Numbered from the stretch's first letter, positions 10,423 through 20,450 are shown. The stretch: DNA of 23,386 nt from Fragilaria radians (GCA_900642245.1 CAAAJI010000081.1:165139-188524), one strand, 5' to 3'. Made by a program: numbers and translations. The notes: a model not told the origin generated them from the letters alone.

Positions 10423-11715
10423 ATGAGAACATCAGGTCGATCAACTGATCTAGCCTTATCCATAGCTACAGTACATTTTATTCTCGCTTTTATCGTGGCT
10501 TGTCTTGCAATTATTGGAGCTACAGCCTCAACATTCTGTGAACTTGCTCCAATCAGTTTGGTATCCACGCTACCCATTTGTCCGAGTAATGAAAGACAGC
10601 CAATATTGGAATATGACTCAATCTCTACCCATGTACCTTTACATCAGCATGAAGAAGAAATAATACCAGATGTGAGAGTCTCGCGTGTAAAACGTAATAT
10701 TCTTTCTAAACTTTTCCATCGACTAAGTAAAAAATCCCAATCCAGCCCATCAACGATGAATCCTCAAAATGACCATCAACACCCTAATATCATTTCTTCT
10801 CAAAAAATAGAACTTTCATTGAATGAAAAATCGCTTATTCAAGAGTTGTCACAGCGTGTGATCGAAGCGTATCCTGATTTCTTCACACGTGCATCCAAAG
10901 TACCGTGGGGTGGTCCTGGTGGTAAAAATTGGTGGGATGGTGATGGTACTCTTCTATTGCATGCCTATCTTCAAATAATGAAATGGCCACCAAAGTTGGA
11001 GACTAATTTTCCGTTTCGACTTTGTTCAAAGGGCTGTGGGGCGGAAGTAGCATTGGCTCATTCCCTAAGGTGGCGAGAAACGTACAAACCCTGGTGCATG
11101 TCACCCGCTGCCTTGCATGAAAATAGAAATGGCTATGTATATCTCAGAGGTCACGCCCCCTCCATTACAGGGGATGCGTCAGGTAATTCATTGGTATGGC
11201 TTCGTCTATCGATTCAACCACCGGAAGATCCAATCCAATGGATACGTGCGATTGTGAATACTCTGGATCGAGCGGTGTCGGATTCTCTTCGTAGGACCAA
11301 TGGTAAGGTTGGGCGTTTTAATTGTATTATTGATGCAGACGGAGCAAAATTCAGTCATTTGGCTGGAATAGGAGTTGTCAAGAATTTGATTGTGATGCTG
11401 CAAGATCATTTCCCTGATCGTTTGGGAATGCTAGTGTTAACAAATCTAAGCTTTCCAGCTCAATTTCTGCTCGGAATCATCACACCACTCCTTACCAAGG
11501 AAGTCCGCGACAAGGTGAAAGTTATACCGGATGCATCTCGCTCAGGGCAACAAATGGTAAAAACACTTATTGGGTCTGAATTTCAACCTCCTTTTCTAGG
11601 AGGCTCAGATTCTTGGACTTTCAGTCCTCATGAATACTATAACTCTGCCAAGCACCTCTGTACAGATGAGGAGAGTATTGAGTATGTAACAAGCATGCCG
11701 TATCATGCATACTGA
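10423..11715 (+). CDS. CRAL-TRIO (Sec14-like) lipid-binding protein with N-terminal hydrophobic leader, alpha copy A
   Basis: Known role of the fold: Sec14/CRAL-TRIO domains bind and exchange phosphatidylinositol or other hydrophobic ligands. Seen: 430 residues in one exon. Residues 10-36 form one hydrophobic segment after a basic start (MRTSGRSTD), ending GATASTFCE; it fits a signal peptide or signal anchor. Residues 37-130 are a polar linker with the dibasic stretch VSRVKRN (85-91) followed by a basic helix. A helical region around 170-225 with LLLHAYLQIMKWPP resembles CRAL-TRIO_N. The lipid-binding domain spans about 235-395, including RFNCIIDADGAKFSHL (298-313) and the Sec14-type stretch PDRLGMLVLTNLSFPAQFLL (331-350), then VKVIPD. 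Odd: Sec14 proteins are usually cytosolic, while this leader predicts entry to the secretory pathway. In diatoms a Phe following an Ala/Ser-rich cleavage site can mark plastid import; AST-F here is only suggestive. Confidence 0.85.
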   Translation: MRTSGRSTDLALSIATVHFILAFIVACLAIIGATASTFCELAPISLVSTLPICPSNERQPILEYDSISTHVPLHQHEEEIIPDVRVSRVKRNILSKLFHRLSKKSQSSPSTMNPQNDHQHPNIISSQKIELSLNEKSLIQELSQRVIEAYPDFFTRASKVPWGGPGGKNWWDGDGTLLLHAYLQIMKWPPKLETNFPFRLCSKGCGAEVALAHSLRWRETYKPWCMSPAALHENRNGYVYLRGHAPSITGDASGNSLVWLRLSIQPPEDPIQWIRAIVNTLDRAVSDSLRRTNGKVGRFNCIIDADGAKFSHLAGIGVVKNLIVMLQDHFPDRLGMLVLTNLSFPAQFLLGIITPLLTKEVRDKVKVIPDASRSGQQMVKTLIGSEFQPPFLGGSDSWTFSPHEYYNSAKHLCTDEESIEYVTSMPYHAY

Positions 11716-12336
11716 TACATTGTTCATTTAAGGTTGTATCAAAATCCCTCTTATCTGTATATTTTTGATGATTCACTGAAAGTGAAGTCGAATCATATTT
11801 TAGATTAAAGCTGTTAAAATATTTTTTGCAATCAAATATTAGACTTTTTACATTGCTACGCAGATATGCAATACTTATATGCAATGGTAACCTGTTCACG
11901 AAGATAAGTCACTGATTGTTATTACATAGTGATTTGATTTAAAATGAGAGAATATACAGGAATCTAGGTATAATTTTTGAGCATTATCATTTGATCCAAC
12001 TCTTTAAAATGATGTTATCTGGGTATTCCCCATCAATAATTGTAAATTTACTTGATGAGGAAATTCTAATCTTGGGAATCACAATTGCGGAAAAATAAAA
12101 CTGTATACTTCATTTTTGTTTCTATTGTTTACATTGTCCTACCGTAATTCAACAAACAAACTACATCATGAAATATTCAAGGTGAGAGTTGCTTCCTCTA
12201 TACATCAAACAGGAAGCTACGCAATTACTTTTTTGATTTCTCCTTGCCAAGCATTTTCTCCTATCAGTGTAAAATGAAGTACATGTGCGCAATCAATCCT
12301 AGAATGTACAATTTAAAAGTTACATTCTGGAAAATA
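11716..12336. other. Spacer between CRAL-TRIO alpha and beta upstream region, copy A (short version)
   Basis: About 620 bp without a gene. The first part aligns at reduced identity with 17649-17985 (shared blocks include GGTTGTATCAAAATCCC and GATGATTCACTGAAAGTGA). The part from about 12110 to 12336 aligns with 20216-20450 (shared blocks include CATTGTTTACATT-like sequence, CTACATCATGAAATA and AATCAATCCTAGAATGTA). Sequence corresponding to B 17985-20216 and B 20450-22026 is absent. Divergence here is clearly higher than in the flanking blocks. Confidence 0.65.
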
Positions 12337-12726
12337 TTATTAGTATTACAATTTACACAAAGTGATATTTATAACATAATTTTATTTTTGTACTTATTTA
12401 TCTTTTCACTATATACATAAAGTTGTATATGTGTTGTAATATTATTGGATGCATTCCATACTACATTAGGAATGGTATCGCTTCAGGCACCAGAATAAAA
12501 CTTGAGCGTCGAAAGCCCAGACAAAAACAATCGATAGTAAAATAATAAGCGTGGCCAGCATCGATGCTTGTCTGAGATCCAAAAGGAGAAGATAATAATT
12601 GATATAACGTTCAAACGGTTTTGTCAAATAAATTTTGAGGTTAAACAAGTGCAATCCGAACATAAAAATACACACCAACAGCCGTCGACAAAAAAAGGAT
12701 ATGTGTTCAGTATCGATTTTTATTTT
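12337..12726 (+). promoter_or_regulatory. Orphan upstream region of a CRAL-TRIO beta gene, cut by the assembly gap
   Basis: This segment matches 22026-22413 almost base for base apart from a 10-base insertion near 12640 and an 8-base deletion near 12531. In copy B it ends 117 bp before the ATG of CRAL-TRIO beta; here it runs into Ns instead, and no CRAL-TRIO coding sequence follows. It contains the 12-base perfect palindrome AGCATCGATGCT (12557-12568), kept in copy B at 22254-22265, and the family block ACACCAACAGCCGTCGACA. Confidence 0.75.
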
Positions 12727-12746
12727 NNNNNNNNNNNNNNNNNNNN
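12727..12746. other. Assembly gap of 20 Ns between non-adjacent sequences
   Basis: Exactly 20 Ns. The left flank is the upstream region of CRAL-TRIO beta; the right flank is the interior of TARBP1 on the minus strand, at the position equivalent to 6752. Neither flank continues logically into the other. The gap size is almost certainly a placeholder rather than a measured distance. Confidence 0.97.
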
Positions 12747-13493
12747 AAGACAAGTTTCAGCTTCTTTCACAATGCCTTCATTCCAAAACGGTGACGACGA
12801 TTGTAAAAGTATGCACAACACAGCGGAAGTTAACATTGCACTTTCTGTAGGAGGAGAAGTTGTTGAGGATATTATCTGCTCCATCCGAACAACACATTCA
12901 TTCCATACGATCGATATTGGTTCCAAGTACGACGAATTTATCAATATGGGAAGAAGCCACGTTGTGACGGGCCGAAGGGATTCAGGTGATGTCATACCAT
13001 CCAAAATATGATGGACCAACAGTTTTGGGACAGGACAGATGCCATTCAATCGGGCTACGATTCGACATGCCCATATCTGAGGAATATTTTGCAGTAATGA
13101 AGTGTCATCCAAAATCGATGTGTTATTTGGTATGAAATCTAAGAATACAGCATCCAACATTGCTTCTTGCAATTCCTTACTTTCCGAATATTGAGACCCT
13201 GCAGAAGCATTTTGCAATAGCGGCAACAGTACTTTAATGAGTCGATCGAATCCCACCACACCGTATAATTGATACTGAAGTGACAATAAGAATTGCTGCG
13301 GATTCTGAGTTTCACTCAAGGGAACTGTGAGTTCGAAAGTGGACAGAGCTGTGCTATCATTGGCATCGACCTGATAATTTGATAAAACTGCATCAATCAG
13401 TGCATTTTGAACAGGTATAAGCTGGCGTAGCGTTAGTGATGGATGGATACTTGATGATAGAGCTTGAAGTCGTTGCCATGGATCGGACGACAT
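12747..13493 (-). CDS. TARBP1: TARBP1/Trm3 homologue, N-terminal fragment, copy B (cut by gap)
   Basis: 249 codons from ATG 13493 to the gap edge, collinear with codons 1-249 of the complete gene at 7497. About a dozen amino-acid differences are visible (for example SIHPSLT for SIHSSLT and QNAL for QNSL), with no stop or frameshift. Only the start of the helical region is present; the SpoU catalytic domain, about 1,390 codons away in the complete copy, is not in this part of the window. The truncation is caused by the Ns, not by a visible mutation, so this should not be called a pseudogene. It is divergent from the gene at 14034, as in copy A. Confidence 0.9.
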
Positions 13494-14033
13494 GAATTAT
13501 TATTGCAAGTTGTTGGTTTTCCTCGCCGACATACAATTTCAAGGACTTTGAATGGAGGATAAATCAACTTGCATTCTGTTGATAGTATCGAGCATAGCAA
13601 GTATTTTTTGCTAACGTTACTTGTGTACTGTAAAAAGAGTAGAGATTTTTTTTGCTCAGATTCAGTGTCTCTCTCTTCATCTAAAATCCATTGTTGACTC
13701 AAAACCCATTTTAGGCCTCGATTGGACTCACAACCCTTTCCATTCAGGTGAGGAACCATGTCCTATTACAAATTGTTCTGTGAAACCCAGTTCAAGGGTC
13801 ACGACTGAGAATTCAATTTCGTGTGTCATCAGCATATCTATTGTATTCTTTATGTACGATGAAGTATCGTCGTCGAAGACTTCTACATTACTTCAGCAGT
13901 ACCAAAATCCTCCCTGGATTATCACCAAACATTTGTCTAACCAAAAATCCTTCTCGTGATGAACCTTCCCTGCCATAACCTATCTAATTGCTACACTCTT
14001 TCCAGACACTTGATTCTCAAGAGCATAGTAAGC
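13494..14033. promoter_or_regulatory. Bidirectional promoter region, copy B
   Basis: Counterpart of 7498-8047 with a few short indels; the CTCTTTCCAG splice-acceptor-like sequence is kept. A single base difference (TGC at 13989-13991 where copy A has TGA) opens a 25-codon in-frame extension upstream of the gene at 14034. Confidence 0.5.
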
Positions 14034-14969
14034 ATGCCTGGTCCCAAGATGGGTCCTCGTCCCGCCGATTTTAACGAATCGGTTGTTCGTCAAAGTCCCA
14101 CTTATCAAAAATGGCTGACTATGTCACCAGGTGAGCGACTTCGCTATGCATGTCGTGACTTCGTCAAAGGACAAGGAGATGACGAGGAGCGATTGATGCG
14201 ACGTATCATGATTGCCCGTCGCAACAATTTACGAGATCACGATACACTCAAACGAGTACGTGCTATTGTATGCAACTCCTCCCCCCAGAATCACGAAGTT
14301 TGGCCATTCAATGCGACATCATGTGATCCACCCGATGTTTGTGAAATGACTGCCACATCTCAATTGCATCCACCGCAACCAAAGGCCACGAAGCGTCGTA
14401 AGGCTACTCACGCGACGCCAATCATTGATGATCAGGTGGCTTCTGAAATGGATGTAGAAGCTGTGGAAGCAACTCGATCATACCGGATGTGGCAAGCATT
14501 GGAGGATGGACAAGAGTTTGTTTACAATCAAAAGTATATCAAGGGAAAACCGTCACACGATTGGTTATTGCGAAAGAATATCTGGAGAAGAATGCGCTAC
14601 CGTAGAGAAAACAAAAAGATGGTCCAAGCAATCATGCAGTCAACAGTCGTCCCAATGGCTCCATATCATGAAACATCTAGTTACGAAACTTCCGAAACAG
14701 CAGCCTTACTTATGGGTTCCAATATGGATGCCGCGACTGAACTTGTAGTGTCAGGTCAAATGCATCCATCAATGGTTGGAATGGATGATACGGATCCAAA
14801 TACAACTACTATGATTGATGATGCCCTTCTAGCTAGTGCTGCTGCAGCGGTTGATAAGGTTCAGCACATTCACAAGTCGGTTGTTGACGCTGCTGTTGCA
14901 GCTGCTGAATCATACGTCAAGAGTAATGTAGATAGCCAAGTAAGAAAGGGAGCACAATATGAATTGTAA
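14034..14969 (+). CDS. Uncharacterised basic protein with a repeated Y-x2-W...G...KG module, copy B
   Basis: 311 residues, the partner of 8048-8983. By eye there are about 18 base differences in 936 bp. Five change the protein: Thr32Pro, Ser95Thr, Ala102Val, Ser229Gly or a close position, and Gly-to-Arg near the C-terminus (QVRKG for QVGKG). The other 13 are silent, and both internal modules (22-65, 149-193) are identical apart from Thr32Pro. The excess of silent changes indicates that both sequences evolved under protein-level constraint. An in-frame ATG at 13959 could add 25 residues, but copy A has a stop there, so the shared start at 14034 is preferred. Confidence 0.8.
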   Translation: MPGPKMGPRPADFNESVVRQSPTYQKWLTMSPGERLRYACRDFVKGQGDDEERLMRRIMIARRNNLRDHDTLKRVRAIVCNSSPQNHEVWPFNATSCDPPDVCEMTATSQLHPPQPKATKRRKATHATPIIDDQVASEMDVEAVEATRSYRMWQALEDGQEFVYNQKYIKGKPSHDWLLRKNIWRRMRYRRENKKMVQAIMQSTVVPMAPYHETSSYETSETAALLMGSNMDAATELVVSGQMHPSMVGMDDTDPNTTTMIDDALLASAAAAVDKVQHIHKSVVDAAVAAAESYVKSNVDSQVRKGAQYEL

Positions 14970-16197
14970 AGAAAAAATGAAATATCTCATCGGTGTTTGA
15001 TTTTCAACCGTGGTAGCGTTTAATAAATCGAGAGATCAGGAATCAGACTATATTTGTCTTCATGGTGGATTACATTTTTCTAAAACGAAAAAGGCTAATC
15101 ATCTTACAGACGAATCAGTAGTTGCATCATTCTTATTTGGCTACAATTAGCACTAGTTATAATTTTTGAGTATTTGAATATCAACCTAATCGGAATCAGA
15201 GTCCACTTTTTCTCAACTCTCAACTGATCTTTATACATATGCTACAACTCATTTCTACAAAATTCTTCTACCTCAGATGGAACAAGTAGACCAACTCATT
15301 TTTTGGAAAGGATACGTCTGAACTTTTGTGAGGAACCTATTTTATAAGACACAAGTTTATGAATGTCGCTGAGCATTTTGGCAAGTCAGTGATTTCTGTT
15401 TCCGTACCAAGTGGCTTGAGACAAATTTCAAGCAATAAGACGTCCTATTTGAGATTCCTCATTATCTAGTAGTGTGGGTTACTAGGTATAATTACAATTC
15501 GGAAGCTTTGCCATACGTTTGGACATATGTAGCACATACATTTGCAGTCAATCAACTGATATTAAAGAATGCAAAACCTTGAAATTGAAGAGAACTATAT
15601 GGAACAAGTTGGACCACATCATGTTGCTATCCAGCTTCTGAGCATTCCAGGCACTTCATTATCTTCTAGGATGAATGCCCTAAGGAAGTCCATCTGCAAG
15701 TTTGAGATCCTGATATTGCTCAAGGAACCTAGAGTCAAGACAAAAGTGTTCTGAACCTACATTAAGCATCACTGGAAGTAGGCATTGGACAAAGAAGGTT
15801 TTAACTTCCTTACAATGATCTCTCATAGTCCATAATAAGATATAAAGTATTAAGATGCACCCCCTAAAATCCGCATGAAAAATTAGTATTTTACATATTG
15901 GACTTAATAATTCTTAACAATATTCTTTAGAAATGTGGAATTACCCCTTCAGCCATTCGCTCTTTTCAGGAAGAACCCAAAAGCCATATCTGGGTAAGGT
16001 CGTCAAGACTCTAGATCAAGCCAAAGATCTAGCTGGCATGAAAAAAAGATGTGACAAATATCAACATTTTTGAATAGTAAAATAGAAATACAAGTGTTAA
16101 TAAGGTCGTTGTTTGTTGAATGCCCCAAAAAAGGAGAAAAACCAAAACAAGCTATATTTATCGATTACAAGTTAGCCAATTAAATTAGAAGTATACT
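14970..16197. other. Intergenic region between the unknown gene and CRAL-TRIO alpha, copy B
   Basis: Counterpart of 8984-10275. It lacks the ~48 bp present in A at 9118-9166; the joined sequence reads CTAATCATCTTACAG near 15099, and in A both ends of the extra segment carry TCATA, suggesting slippage or microhomology-mediated loss. It has about 20 extra bases near 16115 containing a poly-A run. The 61-codon frame recurs at 15569-15754. No gene is supported. Confidence 0.5.
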
Positions 16198-16355
16198 AAT
16201 CCGAACATGAAAACATGAAAACGCACACCAACAGCTGTCGACACAAAACACATGTTTTTCCACCATCCTACTTTTCAAAATTAACGGATTGACAGATTTC
16301 TACGCCGTGTGATTTGTTGTCAACGTTCTGACTCCCTTCGACACGTAAACGTATC
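16198..16355 (+). promoter_or_regulatory. Conserved CRAL-TRIO upstream region, alpha copy B
   Basis: Carries the same ordered blocks as 10276-10422, including AATCCGAACAT, ACCAACAGCTGTCGACA, CGTGTGATTTG and the start-proximal CTTCGACACGTAAACGTATC (16336-16355). A short insertion, CAGATTTCTACGC near 16293, is absent from alpha copy A, but its beginning (CAGATTTCT) is present in beta. Confidence 0.5.
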
Positions 16356-17648
16356 ATGAGAACATCCGGTCGATCAACTGATCTAGCCTTTTCAATAGCT
16401 ACCGTACATTTTATTCTCGCTTTTATCGTGGCTTGTCTTGCAATTATTGGAGCCACAGCCTCAACATTCTGTGAACTTGCTCCAATCAGTTTGGTATCCA
16501 CGCTACCCATTTGTCCGAGTATTGAAAGACAGCCAATATTGGAATATGACTCCATCTCTGCCCATGTACCTTTACATCAGCATGAAGAAGAAATAATACC
16601 AGAATTGAGAGTCTCACGTGTAAAACGTAATATTCTTTCTAAACTTTTCCATCGACTAAGCAAAAAATCCCAATCCAGCTCATCAACGATCAATCCTCAA
16701 AATGGCCATCAGCGCCATAATATCGTTTCTTCTCAAAAGATAGAGCTTTCATTGAATGAAAAATCGCTTATTCAAGAGTTGTCACAGCGTGTGATCGAAG
16801 CGTACCCTGATTTCTTCACAAGGGCATCCAAAGTACCGTGGGGTGGTCCTGGTGGGAAAAATTGGTGGGATGGTGATGGTACTCTTCTATTGCATGGCTA
16901 TCTTCAAATAATGAAATGGCCGCCAAAGTTGGAGACTAATTTTCCGTTTCGGCTTTGTTCGAAGGGCTGTGGGGCGGAAGTAGCATTGGCTCATTCCCTA
17001 AGGTGGCGAGAAACGTACAAACCCTGGTGCATGTCACCCACTGCCTTGCATGAAAATAGAAATGGCTTTATATATCTGAGAGGTCACGCCCCCTCTATCA
17101 CAGGGGATACGACAGGTAATTCATTGGTATGGCTTCGTCTATCGATTCAACCACCGGAAGATCCAATCCAATGGATACGTGCGATTGTGAATACTCTGGA
17201 TCGAGCGGTGTCGGATTCCCTTCGTAGAACCAATGGTAAGGTTGGGCGCTTTAATTGTATTATTGATGCAGACGGAGCAAAATTCAGTCATTTGGCTGGA
17301 ATAGGAGTTGTCAAGAATTTGATTGTGATGCTGCAAGATCATTTCCCTGATCGTTTGGGAATGCTTGTGTTAACAAATCTAAGCTTACCAGCTCAATTTC
17401 TGCTCGGAATCATCACACCACTCCTTACCAAGGAAGTCCGCGACAAGGTGAAAGTTATACCGGATGCATCTCGCTCAGGGCAACAAATGGTAAAAACCTT
17501 TATTGGGTCTGAATTTCAACCTCCTTTTCTAGGAGGCTCAGATTCTTGGACTTTCAGTCCTCATGAATACTATAACTCTGCCAAGCACCTCTGTACAGAT
17601 GAGGAGAGTATTGAGTATGTAACAAGCATGCCGTATCATGCATACTGA
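16356..17648 (+). CDS. CRAL-TRIO (Sec14-like) protein with N-terminal hydrophobic leader, alpha copy B
   Basis: 430 residues without gaps relative to 10423-11715, and about 96% identical by eye. The hydrophobic leader (10-36), the SRVKRN dibasic site and the CRAL-TRIO core (about 235-395) are all retained. Most amino-acid changes fall in the polar linker at 60-125 (for example SIER for SNER, and a run of changes around residues 108-124), while the lipid-binding region has only a few (HGYL for HAYL, SLPAQF for SFPAQF). This pattern fits a constrained domain behind a loosely constrained linker. The stop codon TGA is followed by the same 3' flank as copy A for about 80 bp. Confidence 0.85.
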   Translation: MRTSGRSTDLAFSIATVHFILAFIVACLAIIGATASTFCELAPISLVSTLPICPSIERQPILEYDSISAHVPLHQHEEEIIPELRVSRVKRNILSKLFHRLSKKSQSSSSTINPQNGHQRHNIVSSQKIELSLNEKSLIQELSQRVIEAYPDFFTRASKVPWGGPGGKNWWDGDGTLLLHGYLQIMKWPPKLETNFPFRLCSKGCGAEVALAHSLRWRETYKPWCMSPTALHENRNGFIYLRGHAPSITGDTTGNSLVWLRLSIQPPEDPIQWIRAIVNTLDRAVSDSLRRTNGKVGRFNCIIDADGAKFSHLAGIGVVKNLIVMLQDHFPDRLGMLVLTNLSLPAQFLLGIITPLLTKEVRDKVKVIPDASRSGQQMVKTFIGSEFQPPFLGGSDSWTFSPHEYYNSAKHLCTDEESIEYVTSMPYHAY

Positions 17649-20215
17649 TACATTGTTCATTAAAGGTTGTATCAAAATCCCTTTTATCTGTATGTTTTTG
17701 ATGATTCACTGAAAGTGATAAATGTTAATACTTATGCATGTGAACGAGGATATGACACGGTAAAATCTGAAAGTCACTTAATTAGTTTGTTATCACATAG
17801 TGATGTGACAGAAAGCATAGAAAATATAGGAATCAAGATGTCACTTTTGATTATGAAATATTGTCCGCTACATTATTATTTTATCCTATTGCATAACTTG
17901 ATATTATTTGGGTATTTTCCTCCTGTAATTGTAAATTTACCCCTTCAATGAGAGAGATCTAAGTTTTGGATGCCGTAACAATGGATACTTTTAGATATTT
18001 GCATTTCCTTTCCTACAAACTTACCTACTGAACATATCCAAAAACTACGTTCTAATTTCATTTTTTGACCAAAAGGCACTTATTTCTTAAGAACATTAAA
18101 CTTATTTCAATAATGATAAAGCGAAGGAGGTGATTTCAAGCATCTGGTTGGAAGAGATGGTGCTGTCTTGTTTGAGCTTATGCTTTGATAGTACATACGG
18201 GCTTTATTGGATTGAGACAGCATGAATGTACATTTGTAAAGATCAGATAGAGGTTTATCAATTGCTATATAGATTAGATATTGGAAGATGTTCTACAACG
18301 TTTCTATGCATGCGTTGCTGTCTAAATATTGTTGGAATGTCCGCTTCCTTGTTTTAATCTTTGATACTTCAATGTAGGAAGAAACGAGTTGGTAAGTCGA
18401 TGTGAACTTGCCTTATTGTGCCTCTTTTTGCAATGGTGGTTTGGATGTTGAAATCGTGACTTGGAATAAGAAGATCATGCAGATTGATCGTTTTTCGTTG
18501 GTCAATTAATGTGGGTTGCTCTAAACGTATCTTATGTAGCAGATATTCATTTTTCACTCTGACCCTACATGCATTGTCTGAGGGTATATTTCTCTATAAC
18601 TGTAGTATAAAGTCTGTGAATGATTGCTGATCGCACCGTAACATTCACTCAACTCAGTATGTCAAGAATTTTCCCTAGCGTTTGTGGAAATCATCAATTT
18701 GTACTTTAAAACATTGAGGAAACAATTTCCAGCACAAAATGAATACCAGAGTCTAAGAGAAAAAGACCTAACGAATGAACATTGCATTTAACAAGCTCTG
18801 TAAGAGTCGATTTACAGTTGGTGCAAAATTCAGATCTGAGCAAAATTTGATTACTTGATGATCAGATATTCTTGTTCGGGCGCTTGCTAAAACATTGTTG
18901 ATATATAGATGTTGAAGTGATGCTTCTTTGAGAAATTTACTTGGTACTGCTCTATCACCACGCATCGATACTCAGTTTTCGTTGTGCTACTTTTATGATT
19001 CAATTTTGAATCCGGTACTCTCTATGTCTAATGTTATGTAAAGTATATGGGTTGCGTGTAATGTTCGGCATTGTTCTTTCAGTAATTCTATGTAGAATGC
19101 CTTTAGTACATAGACAGAACATATAGTATTGGATGTAAGAACACCATCATTTCAACTAACGGGCTTGTTAATAATAATCCTTTCATTGTTGTCATTTACC
19201 TTATCAGAAAGTGCATTTGGAGTGTTAAGTTACATATCATAAGTATTGGGAATGATATTTCACACATTTCCCTTCCACTTTTTTCCTTTTATCGAAGCAA
19301 TGAGATAGGGGGAAATAGGTGCTTTCAGTTAAAATTAGGTTTTCAACATCTTTCATAACACACATCGTTCGATCTTACCAGGGTCACTTCTGTTTCACTT
19401 ACATTAAGATGTGATAGGGTTTTTCCATGTGGCATTGGAACACCTTGCAGACTGTATTTAACTGGTTTGTGTAATCATGCAGTGATTACATTTCAAATTG
19501 AGCATCATTCCTTTTCAATCCTGAATACTCAGACATTTCAAAGATATGATCATGGTAGTCTAGTTTCATTATTGACAAGGATTCAATGAGTTAGCCGTTC
19601 ATATTGTCTTTACAATTGATATTTGACCTCAATATTCCTTTGCGTTCGATTTGAACATTGTTCTCATGAACATGCATTTTTCTTATTGATTTCACGACTA
19701 TGTTTATCCGTATGTATACTTCAAATAAAGCTCTAATTTGAATTCAAACTCTTATGCTGGTTTTTTGCCTTTCAATGTTATGTAGAGTCTTATAGATTTT
19801 CCAATAAATTAGTTGATAACATGGAAAGTCTTCTAAACACAAGTAATGAGGTAACCTCATTTCAGTTTGTAATCAGCTACCTGCTGAAGCCTGAAGCAAT
19901 AATGATTTTAGATGTGCTTCTGCTTCCTCCGGAAGCGAAGCTGCCTACAACGTCCTTGCTGATTGTCAAGGAGACTTATCTCTACTATTAACAGCGGTCT
20001 GATTTTTCTATGATTGTTAGAGTTTTATTCGATTTGTATGTTGTTGCCTATATTTTTATCTTTAATTTCATTGCACAAAGTTTATCCAAAAACTAATGCT
20101 TTATTGACCATTTTTATTTCTGGTGTCCACAGTGTCGTTCGATTCTTATATATTTCCCCCCCTCAAATTTCACCTTTATCTTCATTTCACAATTTTGTTC
20201 GAAACCTTTTTTATA
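17649..20215. other. Expanded spacer, copy B, mostly unique AT-rich DNA
   Basis: The first ~340 bp match the copy A spacer with many differences. From about 17985 to 20216 there is no counterpart in copy A, so this is roughly 2.2 kb gained in B or lost in A. It has short minus-strand open stretches, for example 18369-18590 (a ~75-codon run including LLHKIRLEQPTLIDQ) and 18768-18965. Further short open runs, interrupted by stops, occur near 19440-19730. They could be relics of a gene or retroelement, but I recognise no reverse transcriptase, integrase, transposase or other domain. No LTRs, terminal inverted repeats or target-site duplication are evident at the edges. Confidence 0.45.
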
Positions 20216-20450
20216 TTTCATTTTGGTTTCCATTGTTTACATTTTCCTACCGTAATCAAACACAAGCTACATCATGAAATACCCAAGGGGAGAGTTGCTT
20301 TCTGTATATATGTAGTAAACTTACTTACTTTTTGAAATCTCCTTGCTAAATTGTTTGTCCTAGAAAATTTTATCAGTGAATAATGAAATACTTATGAAAT
20401 CAATCCTAGAATGTAAACTTGAGACGTTTCACTCTGGAAAACGATAATGG
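20216..20450. repeat. Spacer segment shared with copy A (12110-12336)
   Basis: Aligns with 12110-12336 at roughly 75-80% by eye with several indels. It provides the anchor showing that copy B has two separate extra segments (about 17985-20216 and 20450-22026) rather than one. No coding signal. Confidence 0.65.

Larger units (their letters stand above)
6752..11760. repeat. Duplicated block, copy A (TARBP1 N-term, unknown gene, CRAL-TRIO alpha)
   Basis: This ~5 kb block aligns collinearly with 12748-17690. The offset is 5996 in the TARBP1 part, 5986 at the end of the unknown gene and 5933 at the end of the CRAL-TRIO gene, the drift coming from small indels between genes. Substitutions are sparse: by eye, about 18 in the 936 bp unknown gene (near 98% identity). 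Non-coding segments are about as similar. Homology continues rightwards at lower identity to 12336 and at high identity again over 12337-12726. Allelic haplotype or recent duplication cannot be separated from sequence alone. Confidence 0.93.
12747..17690. repeat. Duplicated block, copy B (TARBP1 N-term, unknown gene, CRAL-TRIO alpha)
   Basis: Partner of 6752-11760, in the same order and orientation. It begins abruptly at the gap edge. All three reading frames are intact. Differences from copy A are mainly single substitutions plus short intergenic indels, as expected for alleles or a very recent duplication. Confidence 0.93.

Noticed and set aside
12466..12753. Minus-strand reading frame with a hydrophobic, membrane-protein-like translation in the orphan beta upstream region.
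   Set aside because: It runs into the Ns, and the near-identical copy at 22150-22413 has 8- and 10-base indels that destroy the frame. That is inconsistent with coding constraint.
12568..13011. Plus-strand reading frame crossing the 20-N gap.
   Set aside because: The join through Ns is artificial, and the right half is the antisense of TARBP1.
17667..17951. 94-codon frame downstream of CRAL-TRIO alpha copy B.
   Set aside because: It has no ATG start at its 5' end and the aligned copy A spacer differs by many indels that break the frame.
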